Made by a program: the position numbers and the translations under genes
Notes under the pieces: model-generated
The model's input: the letters and a program-made list of their open reading frames with translations, nothing else
The model's database searches: none
Told to the model about the DNA's origin: nothing
Origin: CABZJG01 sp902512685
GTDB lineage: Bacteria; Pseudomonadota; Alphaproteobacteria; Rhodobacterales; Rhodobacteraceae
Direction: 5' to 3'
Assembly: GCA_051201605.1 (NCBI GenBank)
Contig: CP179201.1
Coordinates: 868,001 to 932,000, forward strand
Length of the DNA: 64,000 nucleotides
Shown here: piece after piece, positions 15,481-23,953 of the stretch
Layout of the letters: the number at the start of each line of letters is the position of its first letter
Position numbering within the stretch: position 1 is the stretch's first letter

Positions 15481-16598
15481 CTGATTGTACCCTCAATTAT
15501 GCGGACAGTTTGGTTTGCCAATCTAGACTTGGTTTGCAGGTTGTTAATGGGAACCAAAACGGAGGATCTAGGAAGAACTTTTCTAACTTCCAATAAGCTC
15601 CAGCTTTCGCTGCCATTCGTAACATAAGCCAAGCTATCTGTTTTAAGGCCTGCGTCGCTGCCAAAGGGAAAGATAAGTTGATCTCCTTGTGCTTGCAGGC
15701 GTCCTTCTAATGGCTTGCATGCTATTTGTACCAAATTTTGATTTAAGAGCTCAACCGGTTCTTTAAGTTGGTTAGTATTCAGGCTGATATCTTTTGGTGT
15801 GAGTACGCTGATTGTCTTAAAAGGTGATTTTTTAGGAAGCTCAGCAGTCAAGCGGCGCTCATACTCAGTATAAACCGAAAGATCAGAGCCCAATAATATA
15901 GTCAATTTAACATCGGTGATTAGGGTTGTACCAGAGCGATGCACACGAACAGCCGAACCTACGATAAAATCCGTACTTTTGGGCGCAGGCTGATTAGACT
16001 GCAAAGATGAGTAAGAAAAGAGGCGGTTCTTGGATGCGGACTTTTTATAATTGTCTAGGGACAAATTTGTATAGTCGTGTACAGCTCCAGAGTAGAATTG
16101 TGACAACGTTTTTTGAAGTTTATTGCTAATGGATCCTGCTAATTCATGGTAGCGAACATCAACATTGGAGGAAACATAACTCATTGGTTTTAATATTAAA
16201 ATTGATGGAAGCCGTGGATTTTGACATTGAACTCTGCTCTTCTTGGCAAAGTAAGCTTCGATAGAAATTTCATAATGCGTTTCGGTTTTTCCCTCTTTGA
16301 GAACAGAAAAATCAATAAGCTGGGCATTTGTATTCAAACTAACAACATCTCGAACAAGAACACCATTCGCCGAAATGGTGGTGCCACTGACTTCCGTGCC
16401 CGCACTCATGGCCGCCAGATAAAGAGCGTCTTCTAAAGCAACCCGTCGAACTTTCTGCATTGATTGTCCGGAGAGTGCAGCACGCCCGGAAGCCTTCACC
16501 GCACTTATTTCCGCCGCGAGGGCAGTGGTGTAAGCCCCAGTTAGCAGGTGAAGGCAAACTGCAGCGATAGTTGCTTTTGGCAATACTCTTAGCAGCAT
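15477..16598 (-). CDS. flgT: FlgT-like flagellar H-ring protein
   Basis: This 373-residue protein has an N-terminal signal peptide (cleavage near ALAAE, residue 29). Its first domain (about 30-120) resembles the LPP20/FlgT N-terminal fold (KVRRVALEDALYLAAMSAG). The middle domain (about 120-270) contains ILKPMSYVSS, a TolB-like strand segment, and the C-terminal beta domain is GSDAGLKTDSLAYV. Vibrio FlgT is close to 375 residues and builds the H ring around the L/P rings of sodium-driven polar flagella. The flanking flgP-like and flgA genes support the call. The start of the LysM gene overlaps its stop by 4 bp. Confidence 0.7.
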   Translation of the reverse strand: MLLRVLPKATIAAVCLHLLTGAYTTALAAEISAVKASGRAALSGQSMQKVRRVALEDALYLAAMSAGTEVSGTTISANGVLVRDVVSLNTNAQLIDFSVLKEGKTETHYEISIEAYFAKKSRVQCQNPRLPSILILKPMSYVSSNVDVRYHELAGSISNKLQKTLSQFYSGAVHDYTNLSLDNYKKSASKNRLFSYSSLQSNQPAPKSTDFIVGSAVRVHRSGTTLITDVKLTILLGSDLSVYTEYERRLTAELPKKSPFKTISVLTPKDISLNTNQLKEPVELLNQNLVQIACKPLEGRLQAQGDQLIFPFGSDAGLKTDSLAYVTNGSESWSLLEVRKVLPRSSVLVPINNLQTKSRLANQTVRIIEGTIR

Positions 16599-16600
16599 GC

Positions 16601-17149
16601 TCAGCCTCTAGCGGCTTTCATAATCGCTGAAATTAAGGATTGATCAAGTTCCAGAACGACTTCGTAAGTATCGCTTCCCACTGGATTGATGCGAACAGTC
16701 CGCGCTCCCAAAATTGTACCCTCTACTGTCGCACGCAGGGAGTCGTTTTGGACAATGGCATCAATAATCGTGGTTCGGGAATTGATTTTTAAACCATGAA
16801 CCTGTTCAGTTAAATTGCGCATTGCCTCCAACCGCGCTGCTCTTATGGCCATCAAACGCCTTTGGTTGGATGATTTGGCTGGCTGAGACGAAATGCTGGC
16901 ATAACCCATTCCGGTAATAGTTGGAACGACCTTTACCTTGGGCTTTGTAACTGCAGCAGTTGCGGCAACGGCATTATTGATCGCAGCCAAATCATCAGAT
17001 TCGGCTTGCGAACTTGAGGATGTTGGAAGCACGATTTCTGGCAGCGAAATGCCGCCTTCGCAACCCGCCACGAACACCATACATAATGTTCCCACTGCAA
17101 TCGGCTTTAATTTATTTTTTGCAGACCAAGTAAATTTATGTTTCGACAC
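16601..17149 (-). CDS. flgP: FlgP-like outer-membrane lipoprotein (LPP20 family)
   Basis: This 182-residue protein has a lipoprotein signal ending in a VAGC lipobox at about residues 27-30. A variable linker follows and then an LPP20-type domain (MAIRAARLEAMRNLTEQVHG, 100-119; GARTVRINPVGSDTYEVVLEL further on). FlgP of Vibrio and Campylobacter forms an outer-membrane ring or disk at the flagellar base. A GTG start at 17149 is used. It is the first gene of the minus-strand operon and lies behind the sigma-54 promoter at 17184..17199, so it shares class-II-like control with the divergent flhA. Confidence 0.75.
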   Translation of the reverse strand: MSKHKFTWSAKNKLKPIAVGTLCMVFVAGCEGGISLPEIVLPTSSSSQAESDDLAAINNAVAATAAVTKPKVKVVPTITGMGYASISSQPAKSSNQRRLMAIRAARLEAMRNLTEQVHGLKINSRTTIIDAIVQNDSLRATVEGTILGARTVRINPVGSDTYEVVLELDQSLISAIMKAARG

Positions 17150-17183
17150 GGCCTTTACTCCATAGCTTGTTCAAAATCATACA

Positions 17184-17199
17184 TGCATAATTCATGCCA
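17184..17199 (-). promoter_or_regulatory. Sigma-54 promoter of the flgP operon
   Basis: On the minus strand, TGGCATGAATTATGCA matches the -24/-12 consensus at most fixed positions (TGGCA..G and TGCA) with exact 10-bp spacing. Transcription would begin near 17172, about 23 nt ahead of the GTG start of flgP. Confidence 0.7.
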
Positions 17200-17230
17200 A
17201 CGTCAAATTACCCTAAAGCAAGAATGAGAA

Positions 17231-17246
17231 TGGCACAGTTCTTGCC
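17231..17246 (+). promoter_or_regulatory. Sigma-54 promoter of flhA
   Basis: TGGCACAGTTCTTGCC carries both consensus boxes, TGGCAC and TTGC, at exact spacing and is the best sigma-54 site in the window. The predicted start, near 17257, precedes the flhA GTG by about 27 nt. It is back to back with the flgP promoter. Confidence 0.85.
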
Positions 17247-17283
17247 TCTGTTTCTTTAAGAATAGATTGTTAGGTTGGAATAA

Positions 17284-19404
17284 GTGGCAAGTTTAGAAAC
17301 ATTTGGGTTTTCGTGGTCACGCCGATATCTCAGCGATGCGGTATTGCCTTTGGGCATTTTGTTCATAGTGGCAATGATGATTCTACCGTTGCCGACGGTT
17401 CTGTTAGATATTTTCTTTAGTTTTAATATTTTATTGTCCCTGCTCATCCTTATGGTGGCAATACATACTTTTAGGCCTCTTGATTTTTCAAGTTTTCCCA
17501 CATTGCTTTTGGTTGCAACGGTTTTGCGCTTGGCATTGAACGTGGCTTCAACACGCATTGTTTTAGCTAATGGGCATACGGGAACTGATGCCGCAGGCCA
17601 AGTGATCCAAGCTTTTGGCGAATTTGTCATCGCGGGTAATTTTGCGGTGGGAATATTTGTCTTTGCTATCCTTGTTATAATAAATTTGGTGGTTATTACA
17701 AAAGGTGCAGGCCGTGTTTCAGAGGTCTCTGCCCGATTTACACTTGATGCGATGCCTGGCAAACAAATGGCGATTGACGCAGATTTGAATGCTGGAATTC
17801 TGACGCCAGAAGAGGCAACTTTCAGACGTAGCGAGGTTGCAAGAGAAGCAGATTTCCACGGCGCTATGGACGGAGCTTCTAAATTCGTAAAGGGTGATGC
17901 GGTTGCAGGTATTCTAATTCTTGCCATAAACATTATTGGCGGTGTTTCAATTGGGTTATTGCAACATGACTTAAGCCTTGGCGATGCCGCGCAGTTTTAC
18001 GTAGTTCTGTCGGTTGGTGACGGGCTGGTTGCGCAAATTCCTTCACTATTATTATCAATTGCAACTGCAATTATTGTCACGCGGGTTTCTGCCAGCCAAG
18101 CCATGGCTGAGCATATCGCCGGGGAAATAGGGATAGCGCGAGCCTGGTATCCGGTGGCCGCGGTGATCGGAATAATAGGTCTTGTGCCTGGCATGCCTAC
18201 CAACTTGTTCATCGGTTTTGCCGCGACGGCGGCTACCATAGCGTTTATAATTAATCGGCGCAATCGTGATGCAGCCCTTAGTGGCGAAGATAGCTATAGT
18301 GAGTATCAGGATAATGAAGAGAATGATGGTATTGTTAGTGCAGATCAGATTGCTGACAATGCCCGGATTTCCGTTATTCTAAGCTATCCTCTTATCTCTT
18401 TGGTTGAAGATGAAGTCAGTGGGCCATTGGTCACTAGAGTTTCGGGCATACGCAAAGATCTCTCAAAGTCTTTAGGTTTTGTAATTCCCAGTGTCCGCAT
18501 CAAAGACGACCTCAATCTTCAACCGAACTATTACCAGATTAAAATAGGCCAACGGATTGTTGCCGAAGATAAGGTTTACCCTGGCAGATTACTAACGATT
18601 CCTACTGGTGATGCGACAGTTGCATTGGATGGTGAAAAAGTTATCGAGCCAACCTTTGGCTTAGAGGCTTATTGGGTCACTGAACAACAAAGAACTCTTG
18701 CCGAGGCCAGAGGGTATGTTGTGGTTGAGCCAGAGTCCGTAATAACCACACAGCTTTCAAGAATGATAGAACAACATGCTTTTGAACTGATTGGTCAGGA
18801 TGAGTTAAAACAAGTCATTGACAAACTGGCTGAGGATAGCCCTTCACTTGTTGAATCTGTCGTTCCTAAACTTATTCCGATGCATAATTTGACAGCAGTG
18901 ATGAAAAAACTGCTGGAAGAACAAATTCCGATCAACGACATGCGCAAGATACTTGAAATCCTAGCAGAATTAGCAGGGCGTAATATGAATGTGGCGGATA
19001 CAGCAGAGGCTTTGCGCCCACATTTGGTGCCTTTGCTGCTTCAAAGAATTGTACCTCATAAGGATGCGGTACCAGTGATTACCCTGGACCCAGAATTTGA
19101 AAACCTTTTAATTAATGCCGATCGGCAAAACCAACAAGAAGATTTAATCATTGATGGTAACCTTACACAGAATATGGTTCGCCAGTTGTCAGATGTAGTG
19201 GATCAGCAAATGGCGGAAAGTAAGACGCCATTCTTAATTGTCGCGCCATTAATTCGTAAAAAGCTATCAAAAATGGTAAGAGCGCACTTAACCGACTTAA
19301 ATGTGCTATCATTCACAGAACTACCTGAAACCAAGAAAGTTGATGTAATAGCAACTGTTTCTGGAACAGATCAAGAAGAACCTGGTTCAGAACAAGGTGA
19401 ATAG
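17284..19404 (+). CDS. flhA: Flagellar export apparatus protein FlhA
   Basis: This 706-residue protein is of normal FlhA length. The N-terminal half carries about eight membrane helices, and the FHIPEP-family loop (VSARFTLDAMPGKQMAIDAD, about residues 145-164) is intact. The C-terminal cytosolic domain (about 360-690) docks chaperone-substrate complexes in the export gate. A GTG start at 17284 is used, preceded by only a weak purine-rich site. It is followed after 27 bp by flhF, so the two are probably co-transcribed from the sigma-54 promoter at 17231..17246. Confidence 0.95.
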   Translation: MASLETFGFSWSRRYLSDAVLPLGILFIVAMMILPLPTVLLDIFFSFNILLSLLILMVAIHTFRPLDFSSFPTLLLVATVLRLALNVASTRIVLANGHTGTDAAGQVIQAFGEFVIAGNFAVGIFVFAILVIINLVVITKGAGRVSEVSARFTLDAMPGKQMAIDADLNAGILTPEEATFRRSEVAREADFHGAMDGASKFVKGDAVAGILILAINIIGGVSIGLLQHDLSLGDAAQFYVVLSVGDGLVAQIPSLLLSIATAIIVTRVSASQAMAEHIAGEIGIARAWYPVAAVIGIIGLVPGMPTNLFIGFAATAATIAFIINRRNRDAALSGEDSYSEYQDNEENDGIVSADQIADNARISVILSYPLISLVEDEVSGPLVTRVSGIRKDLSKSLGFVIPSVRIKDDLNLQPNYYQIKIGQRIVAEDKVYPGRLLTIPTGDATVALDGEKVIEPTFGLEAYWVTEQQRTLAEARGYVVVEPESVITTQLSRMIEQHAFELIGQDELKQVIDKLAEDSPSLVESVVPKLIPMHNLTAVMKKLLEEQIPINDMRKILEILAELAGRNMNVADTAEALRPHLVPLLLQRIVPHKDAVPVITLDPEFENLLINADRQNQQEDLIIDGNLTQNMVRQLSDVVDQQMAESKTPFLIVAPLIRKKLSKMVRAHLTDLNVLSFTELPETKKVDVIATVSGTDQEEPGSEQGE

Positions 19405-19431
19405 GTAGCTTTTATTTATTAGGGGCCAGTT

Positions 19432-20709
19432 ATGGTAAATGAGCTAGTTTTTAGAGCAGCAGATACAGCAACTGCACTTGAAAAGGTACAGGATAATCTT
19501 GGTGAGAACGCTTATATTATCGAAATAAAAAATGTTGGAAATTTTGTAGAAATCACGGCGTCTCTACAAGAGCCTTTAGCTGTTAAAGGGGCCGCAAAAA
19601 CAGCGCCCAAAAATTCTGTTCTAGTGTTGTCGAAGAGATTACAAGAAAATGCCGCATTGGGCGCCAGAAAAGATGATACAAATTTAGGCTCTCTAACAGA
19701 TTTCGACGGTCATATTCCTAATATGGTAACGCCTACCCAGATTAATGCTGAGCATGTACCAATGCGTGATACGGAAGTTGAAAATGCTGACAAGGAAGCG
19801 TCAACTTACTCACAGGATATCAAAAAAGAGGCATCTGATCAGGATCATGGCGATTTGGATGCCAACGAAATTTCACATCAAAAACCCCGACAAGAAACCT
19901 TGCCTGAAGCCAGTGATATCTCATTTGATGCGCGTGAACCTTCTGCTGTTCTCACGACCTCAGAAACTCAGAATGATCGACTTAGTTTTGGGGATCTTTT
20001 AAATATCGGATTAACAAGTCACTTCATTAAAAAAGAGTTTTCTATTTCAGAGTTTTCTGGCTCGATCACCAAAGATCATCTGTTAAATACGTTAATCAAA
20101 ATATTTTGGGACTCCAGTAGTCGCAGAATATTGGACGTCTATTATAATATTGTACTTTTGGGCACACCAGGATCAGGAAAGTCGACAATCTGTGCTAAAT
20201 TAATGCAGCATTATAGCCTTTTCCGCCAAGAAAAACCGCGTATTCTACAATTTTCACCAGATAGGTTCTTTGAGCTAGATCGATTGAGTTATTTTGCCCG
20301 GCTTTTCAATTTTCCCTTTGAAAAGCAACAGAATTTCAGATCAGAAGCCGTGTTCCATGCTGAAAAACAACTCACTGAAATATCGTGGGACTATTATTTC
20401 GAGTTCTTCGAAGCCTTGGCGCAGCAAAGTAAGCATCTTCCACATGTTAAATTGCTTTTGGTCTTGCCAGCATCGATTAATACCGGATCTCTAGCAGAGG
20501 TATTAAGGGTTAGCCGAGGTGTTAATTCTGTGATTTTGAACAAATGTGATTATGGACGAATTACAATAAAACATCTGATGATGCTGTATCAGAAAAATTG
20601 CAAAATTGTTGGTCTTTCTGGTGATGCAGAGGTCAATGAACCGATCGAATTCGTAGATGAAAGTACAATGCGTGGCTTTATTGAATATGTCTTGGGTAGC
20701 GCTCTTTAG
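19432..20709 (+). CDS. flhF: FlhF-like SRP-type GTPase, diverged
   Basis: This 425-residue protein has a conserved N-terminal start (VFRAADTATALEKVQDNLG) and an acidic B-domain linker (about 60-185). Its N and G domains carry a P-loop GTPGSGKST at about 244-252 and a G4-like NKCD near the end (LNKCDYGRI). FlhF fixes polar flagellar position and number. I cannot find the DTAG (G3) motif of normal FlhF/SRP GTPases between these elements, so hydrolysis may be altered or lost. No flhG follows; instead fliS and a fliT-like gene come from the other strand. The flhA-flhF order and 27-bp gap support the name. Confidence 0.8.
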   Translation: MVNELVFRAADTATALEKVQDNLGENAYIIEIKNVGNFVEITASLQEPLAVKGAAKTAPKNSVLVLSKRLQENAALGARKDDTNLGSLTDFDGHIPNMVTPTQINAEHVPMRDTEVENADKEASTYSQDIKKEASDQDHGDLDANEISHQKPRQETLPEASDISFDAREPSAVLTTSETQNDRLSFGDLLNIGLTSHFIKKEFSISEFSGSITKDHLLNTLIKIFWDSSSRRILDVYYNIVLLGTPGSGKSTICAKLMQHYSLFRQEKPRILQFSPDRFFELDRLSYFARLFNFPFEKQQNFRSEAVFHAEKQLTEISWDYYFEFFEALAQQSKHLPHVKLLLVLPASINTGSLAEVLRVSRGVNSVILNKCDYGRITIKHLMMLYQKNCKIVGLSGDAEVNEPIEFVDESTMRGFIEYVLGSAL

Positions 20710-20742
20710 GGGCGTATCTTTTTAATTATGAACCCTCGCAGA

Positions 20743-21060
20743 TCAAGCCGCAATGGGCGCCATGTAGGCTTTGATTGCGGATTTGCGCAACAGAAAATCA
20801 TTTCGTTTTTCTAAAGAATGGGCCTTTAATAGCATCTTTTCGTTGTTAAGGCGTTCTAAAGTCTCGGTTGCTAATTTTTCCAATTCTGTTGAGTTTGATG
20901 GATCGTTTTCTGCAGACTGAAATATTTCAATAAGTGCTTTTTGACGAAGAAGTGCCAAGTCAAGGGCTTTGTCTATATCTTCGGTAGCCACGCAGTCTTG
21001 CAATGCTTGGTTTAAACTAACCAAGGTATCATTTTGCTGTTCTAAAATATTGCAAGTCAT
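20743..21060 (-). CDS. fliT: FliT-like flagellar chaperone candidate
   Basis: This 105-residue all-helical protein has charged, coiled-coil-like stretches and no signal peptide. Its start overlaps the end of fliS by 4 bp (ATGA), the usual fliS-fliT arrangement. FliT binds the filament cap protein FliD in the cytosol. The sequence itself is too diverged for recognition by motif, so the call rests on position, size and helix content. Confidence 0.5.
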   Translation of the reverse strand: MTCNILEQQNDTLVSLNQALQDCVATEDIDKALDLALLRQKALIEIFQSAENDPSNSTELEKLATETLERLNNEKMLLKAHSLEKRNDFLLRKSAIKAYMAPIAA

Positions 21061-21428
21061 TTAATAGTTTTCCACGAGCCATAAATTTCAGATATGACGC
21101 CTATGGATTGGTCAAGATTGACGCTCTGTTCTCTTTTGATATTAGCGATAACTTGGTATTTTACATATTCATAGAGTTTAAACAGACTATCAGCAACCGC
21201 CGCACCTTTTTCAAAGTCCAAACTCGTCTGAAGAATGTAGATTGCTGTCAGGCATTTAGAGGAGACGCGATTAAATAATTCAGAGCCATGGGGAGGCTTT
21301 TCAGCTAGAACCTTTAAGTTGTGCAACAGTGTTTCCAAACAAACTGATATAGCGCCATGCGCATCATCAATTTTTGGATTGGAAACAGAATTACTCTGGT
21401 AGGCTTGCTGCCCAACGAATTTATTCAT
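21057..21428 (-). CDS. fliS: Flagellin export chaperone FliS
   Basis: This 123-residue helical protein begins MNKFVGQQAYQSNSV, the usual FliS N-terminus with its conserved Tyr. It continues with helices resembling the four-helix FliS fold (SKCLTAIYILQTSLDFEKGA and LFKLYEYVKYQVIANIKRE, where FliS typically has LSxLYxYI). FliS binds the C-terminus of flagellin and stops it polymerising in the cytosol. The start is backed by a GGAGATT site. No fliD lies beside it in the window. Confidence 0.85.
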   Translation of the reverse strand: MNKFVGQQAYQSNSVSNPKIDDAHGAISVCLETLLHNLKVLAEKPPHGSELFNRVSSKCLTAIYILQTSLDFEKGAAVADSLFKLYEYVKYQVIANIKREQSVNLDQSIGVISEIYGSWKTIK

Positions 21429-21531
21429 TTTTAATCTCCGCTCTGAACATAAGTTAATACGGTTGGGCTTTTGGAATGTTTATGCAAAATATATAAAATA
21501 TTTGGTCCAACTTAATTAATGTAAATCATGC

Positions 21532-21966
21532 CTACTTTAAAAGAATATCGAAATCTCCCAAATCAATTGATTTTTGGAGTAATTTGAGTGTTGAAACCAA
21601 GTCATTCTGACTGCTAACTTCAATGGCGTCTTTTCCAGGTTCTAGCTCAATGGGCTTACCTTTGTGAAATAATGAAATTTGTATTTTTCCGCCATCAACA
21701 TCAGACCACCAGCGCCTAACCTTAACAGGAACCGCGACACGCCTAACATGACCGTCGACCTCGGTTATCCATTTGGTTTTTGTTGGAACATAGGATCGGT
21801 CTGTGGCCATCAGAATTTGCTCTGATAATTTAGTTTTTAATTGATCTCTTTTATTCATGACTGACTTTATTTTGCTATTCGGTATTTTTGTTACAAACTT
21901 TAAACTGTTCCATATGTCAGATTTAACTTCAGCCGGTGCATTGATTTTAGAAAAGTGCTTTGTCAT
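21532..21966 (-). CDS. DUF6641-like protein of unknown function
   Basis: The product is 144 residues if it starts at the ATG at 21966 (MTKHFSK), preferred over an upstream in-frame start because a TCAGGGTGA-like purine stretch precedes it. The features are a basic N-terminal region (MNKRDQLKTKLSEQILMA), then VRRWWSDVDGGKIQISLFHKG and a C-terminal ELEPGKDAIEVSSQNDLV segment. This pattern resembles DUF6641 proteins, whose role is unknown to me. It has no signal or membrane segment. It lies in the flagellar region but has no clear sigma-54 site. Confidence 0.55.
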   Translation of the reverse strand: MTKHFSKINAPAEVKSDIWNSLKFVTKIPNSKIKSVMNKRDQLKTKLSEQILMATDRSYVPTKTKWITEVDGHVRRVAVPVKVRRWWSDVDGGKIQISLFHKGKPIELEPGKDAIEVSSQNDLVSTLKLLQKSIDLGDFDILLK

Positions 21967-22274
21967 AGATTCACCCTGAGAAGTTATTGGCTGCGTGCAA
22001 AAAACCAAAGGCTTTTTGCTGCAAGCGCGAACTATTGGTTCTTCATAATATTTACGGTCGATATGCGTATTTGTTTAGAATAATCATTCCGTTTTTTCTT
22101 CATTGTTTCAATAAAGGCTGGATTTGGTTGAAAGTTTTCAAGTCTTGCATGATGTTACTGGCATAAGCAGAGTAGCTTTCGGGCAAGGTTTTGACGGTTG
22201 TTCATATTTTAAATGCAGTTTGTCATATTCTACGCTATTAAACTCTCAAAGCCATAGCGTAAGCGCGCTTCCAA

Positions 22275-22823
22275 TTAATGAGTGCTCAGCAAATTGTAGA
22301 TGGTTATTGAATCAATGGAAACGCCCAGTTCGCTAAATGCCTGAGATATTACTTCACTTGCGCCAAAGGAATTTTCACTATTTGCTCCAGATACCGGCAA
22401 TTGAAAAACATTTATCAGGGTAAGCCCCAATTGCGCGATGATTGGTGCGAATTCTTCATTGTCGCCGGCTACACCGCGTGTGTTCATGTTAATAGATTTA
22501 ACCGGGTCCCATCCTGAAATAATCGAGCAGGCAAACTGCCGAGTTACCTGTGATAAATGCTCATCAGATAGTAACTTAGCAGCGATATATGATCGTGCAA
22601 ACTCCCAGGTTTTTTGATCAAAGCTTGCAAGATAGAAGAGCGAACTTTCTAAATGATCAGGTAAATCATCAAAATTCGTAATTCCTTTGGATTGAGCGTC
22701 GTTAAACAGTTTGATTAGAGCGTTAAGGTCATGTGGTTTGGAATGTAATTTACTGTTAACGACATAGCCACTTTGGGCTAAAACTTGGAGAGTCAAATTT
22801 TTAAAATCATTTATAGAGTGCAT
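22275..22823 (-). CDS. Protein of unknown function
   Basis: This frame encodes about 182 residues from the ATG at 22823 (MHSINDFKN). An in-frame upstream start at 22862 would add 13 Cys-rich residues and looks less likely. The sequence is mostly helical with no signal, membrane helix or motif that I recognise. It lies between the DUF6641-like gene and a short plus-strand gene in the flagellar locus. Codon use looks like that of its neighbours, so I regard it as real but unnamed. Confidence 0.55.
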   Translation of the reverse strand: MHSINDFKNLTLQVLAQSGYVVNSKLHSKPHDLNALIKLFNDAQSKGITNFDDLPDHLESSLFYLASFDQKTWEFARSYIAAKLLSDEHLSQVTRQFACSIISGWDPVKSINMNTRGVAGDNEEFAPIIAQLGLTLINVFQLPVSGANSENSFGASEVISQAFSELGVSIDSITIYNLLSTH

Positions 22824-22929
22824 GGCGTCAGGTATCTGATGTTTGTTGCACCAACAAACCATTTAAATATTTCAAAATCAACTAATTTGGTGATAAGGTA
22901 GTGTTAAATAATATCAGTAGGAGACGAAT

Positions 22930-23178
22930 ATGAAAGTTCGTGCAAATGTAAAAATGTCGGGATGTACTTTTGATGAATGGAAAACCTTTTACGATAGTTA
23001 TGAGGCCGACCGTGTCAAATTCGTACGTAACGAAACGGTTTTGCAAATCAGTGATAGTGAAGCAGAGGTCGTGTTTGAAATTTTTGATATAGACGGTTTA
23101 ACTGGCTTATCTAAACGAGGTGATATTCTCGATTTTGAACAACAGAATGGTGTTGTGGTTTCAATAGAGGGCACATAA
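22930..23178 (+). CDS. Small protein of unknown function
   Basis: This 82-residue acidic protein has a good ribosome site (TAGGAGACGA before the ATG). Predicted alternation of helix (FDEWKTFYDSYEADR) and strands (AEVVFEIFDI and GVVVSIEG) suggests a small alpha/beta domain. No cysteine pair, signal or membrane segment is present beyond a single Cys. It stands alone on the plus strand, divergent from the gene ending at 22275, with a 266-bp gap to the next gene. Confidence 0.6.
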   Translation: MKVRANVKMSGCTFDEWKTFYDSYEADRVKFVRNETVLQISDSEAEVVFEIFDIDGLTGLSKRGDILDFEQQNGVVVSIEGT

Positions 23179-23370
23179 ATACATGGAGGGGATATTCTAT
23201 TTCGTCAAGCATCATTTTTATATTTATCAAATAATATAAAAAATTTTGCAAAATTCATTCGTTTAATAAATTGTTTTTGCCAAACCGTGATTGCTTTCAC
23301 GACTAAAATGATTTTATGAATACAAAAGGTAGCCGTGGTTGGAAGTTGGTTTTAAAGTCTAAGTTGAATT

Positions 23371-23386
23371 TGGCGCGAAATTTGCA
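23371..23386 (+). promoter_or_regulatory. Sigma-54 promoter of the 23445-24637 gene pair
   Basis: TGGCGCGAAATTTGCA differs from the TGGCACG-N4-TTGCW consensus at a single fixed base and has exact spacing. The start near 23398 leaves a leader of about 47 nt. In this setting it places the two downstream genes in the flagellar regulon. Confidence 0.8.
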
Positions 23387-23444
23387 GATTGTTCTACCAA
23401 GAGTTAAATAACCTGGCGTGTAAAAGTAGAGAGAGGTAGCGCAA

Positions 23445-23936
23445 ATGCAGTTTTGTCCATTGTGGATTCTAGGCATTGTGTCTGCCCACGCGACTGAAAG
23501 CTATATTGATAAAGATGTGCCACTCGACGCTTATGCAGTTAAGTATAGCGGTATTCTGGGCAATCAATATTCAGACACATCCACCAAGAAACTAAAGTCT
23601 GTCTGCGAAGAAATGATGCTGTTCCTGATCGAAATTCAGGCAGAAGATTTAATCGATCTGTTCGACTCCTATATTTACTATATGACAAGCTTTGATGAAC
23701 GGGGCGAGCCAAGAAAAATAAAGACATTGTTCAAAAATGCTTTAGCACCCGTGAATGCAGAAGTCACAGTTGCTGAGGTGATGAAATCCTTCAAGGTGTT
23801 TACCTTTAAATATAGGTCTAATGACGTTCTAAGAGTGCCATTTGGTTGGCAGGTATCTGATGTAGAGAAAATTAGTTGGTTGGGTGATCTTTTTGATGAA
23901 GAAATAACCTATCGTGATGGATTTGATCTGGGTTAA
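23445..23936 (+). CDS. Sigma-54-controlled protein of unknown function
   Basis: This 163-residue acidic protein has a short hydrophobic N-terminus (MQFCPLWILGIVSAHATES) that might be a weak signal or just a buried strand. The rest is mixed helix and strand without a motif known to me. The ribosome site is GAGAGAGGT. The near-consensus sigma-54 promoter upstream and the 17-bp spacing to a helix-turn-helix gene suggest that the pair works in flagellar assembly or control. Function cannot be assigned from sequence. Confidence 0.6.
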   Translation: MQFCPLWILGIVSAHATESYIDKDVPLDAYAVKYSGILGNQYSDTSTKKLKSVCEEMMLFLIEIQAEDLIDLFDSYIYYMTSFDERGEPRKIKTLFKNALAPVNAEVTVAEVMKSFKVFTFKYRSNDVLRVPFGWQVSDVEKISWLGDLFDEEITYRDGFDLG

Positions 23937-23953
23937 AATAAAGGAAAAGCATT

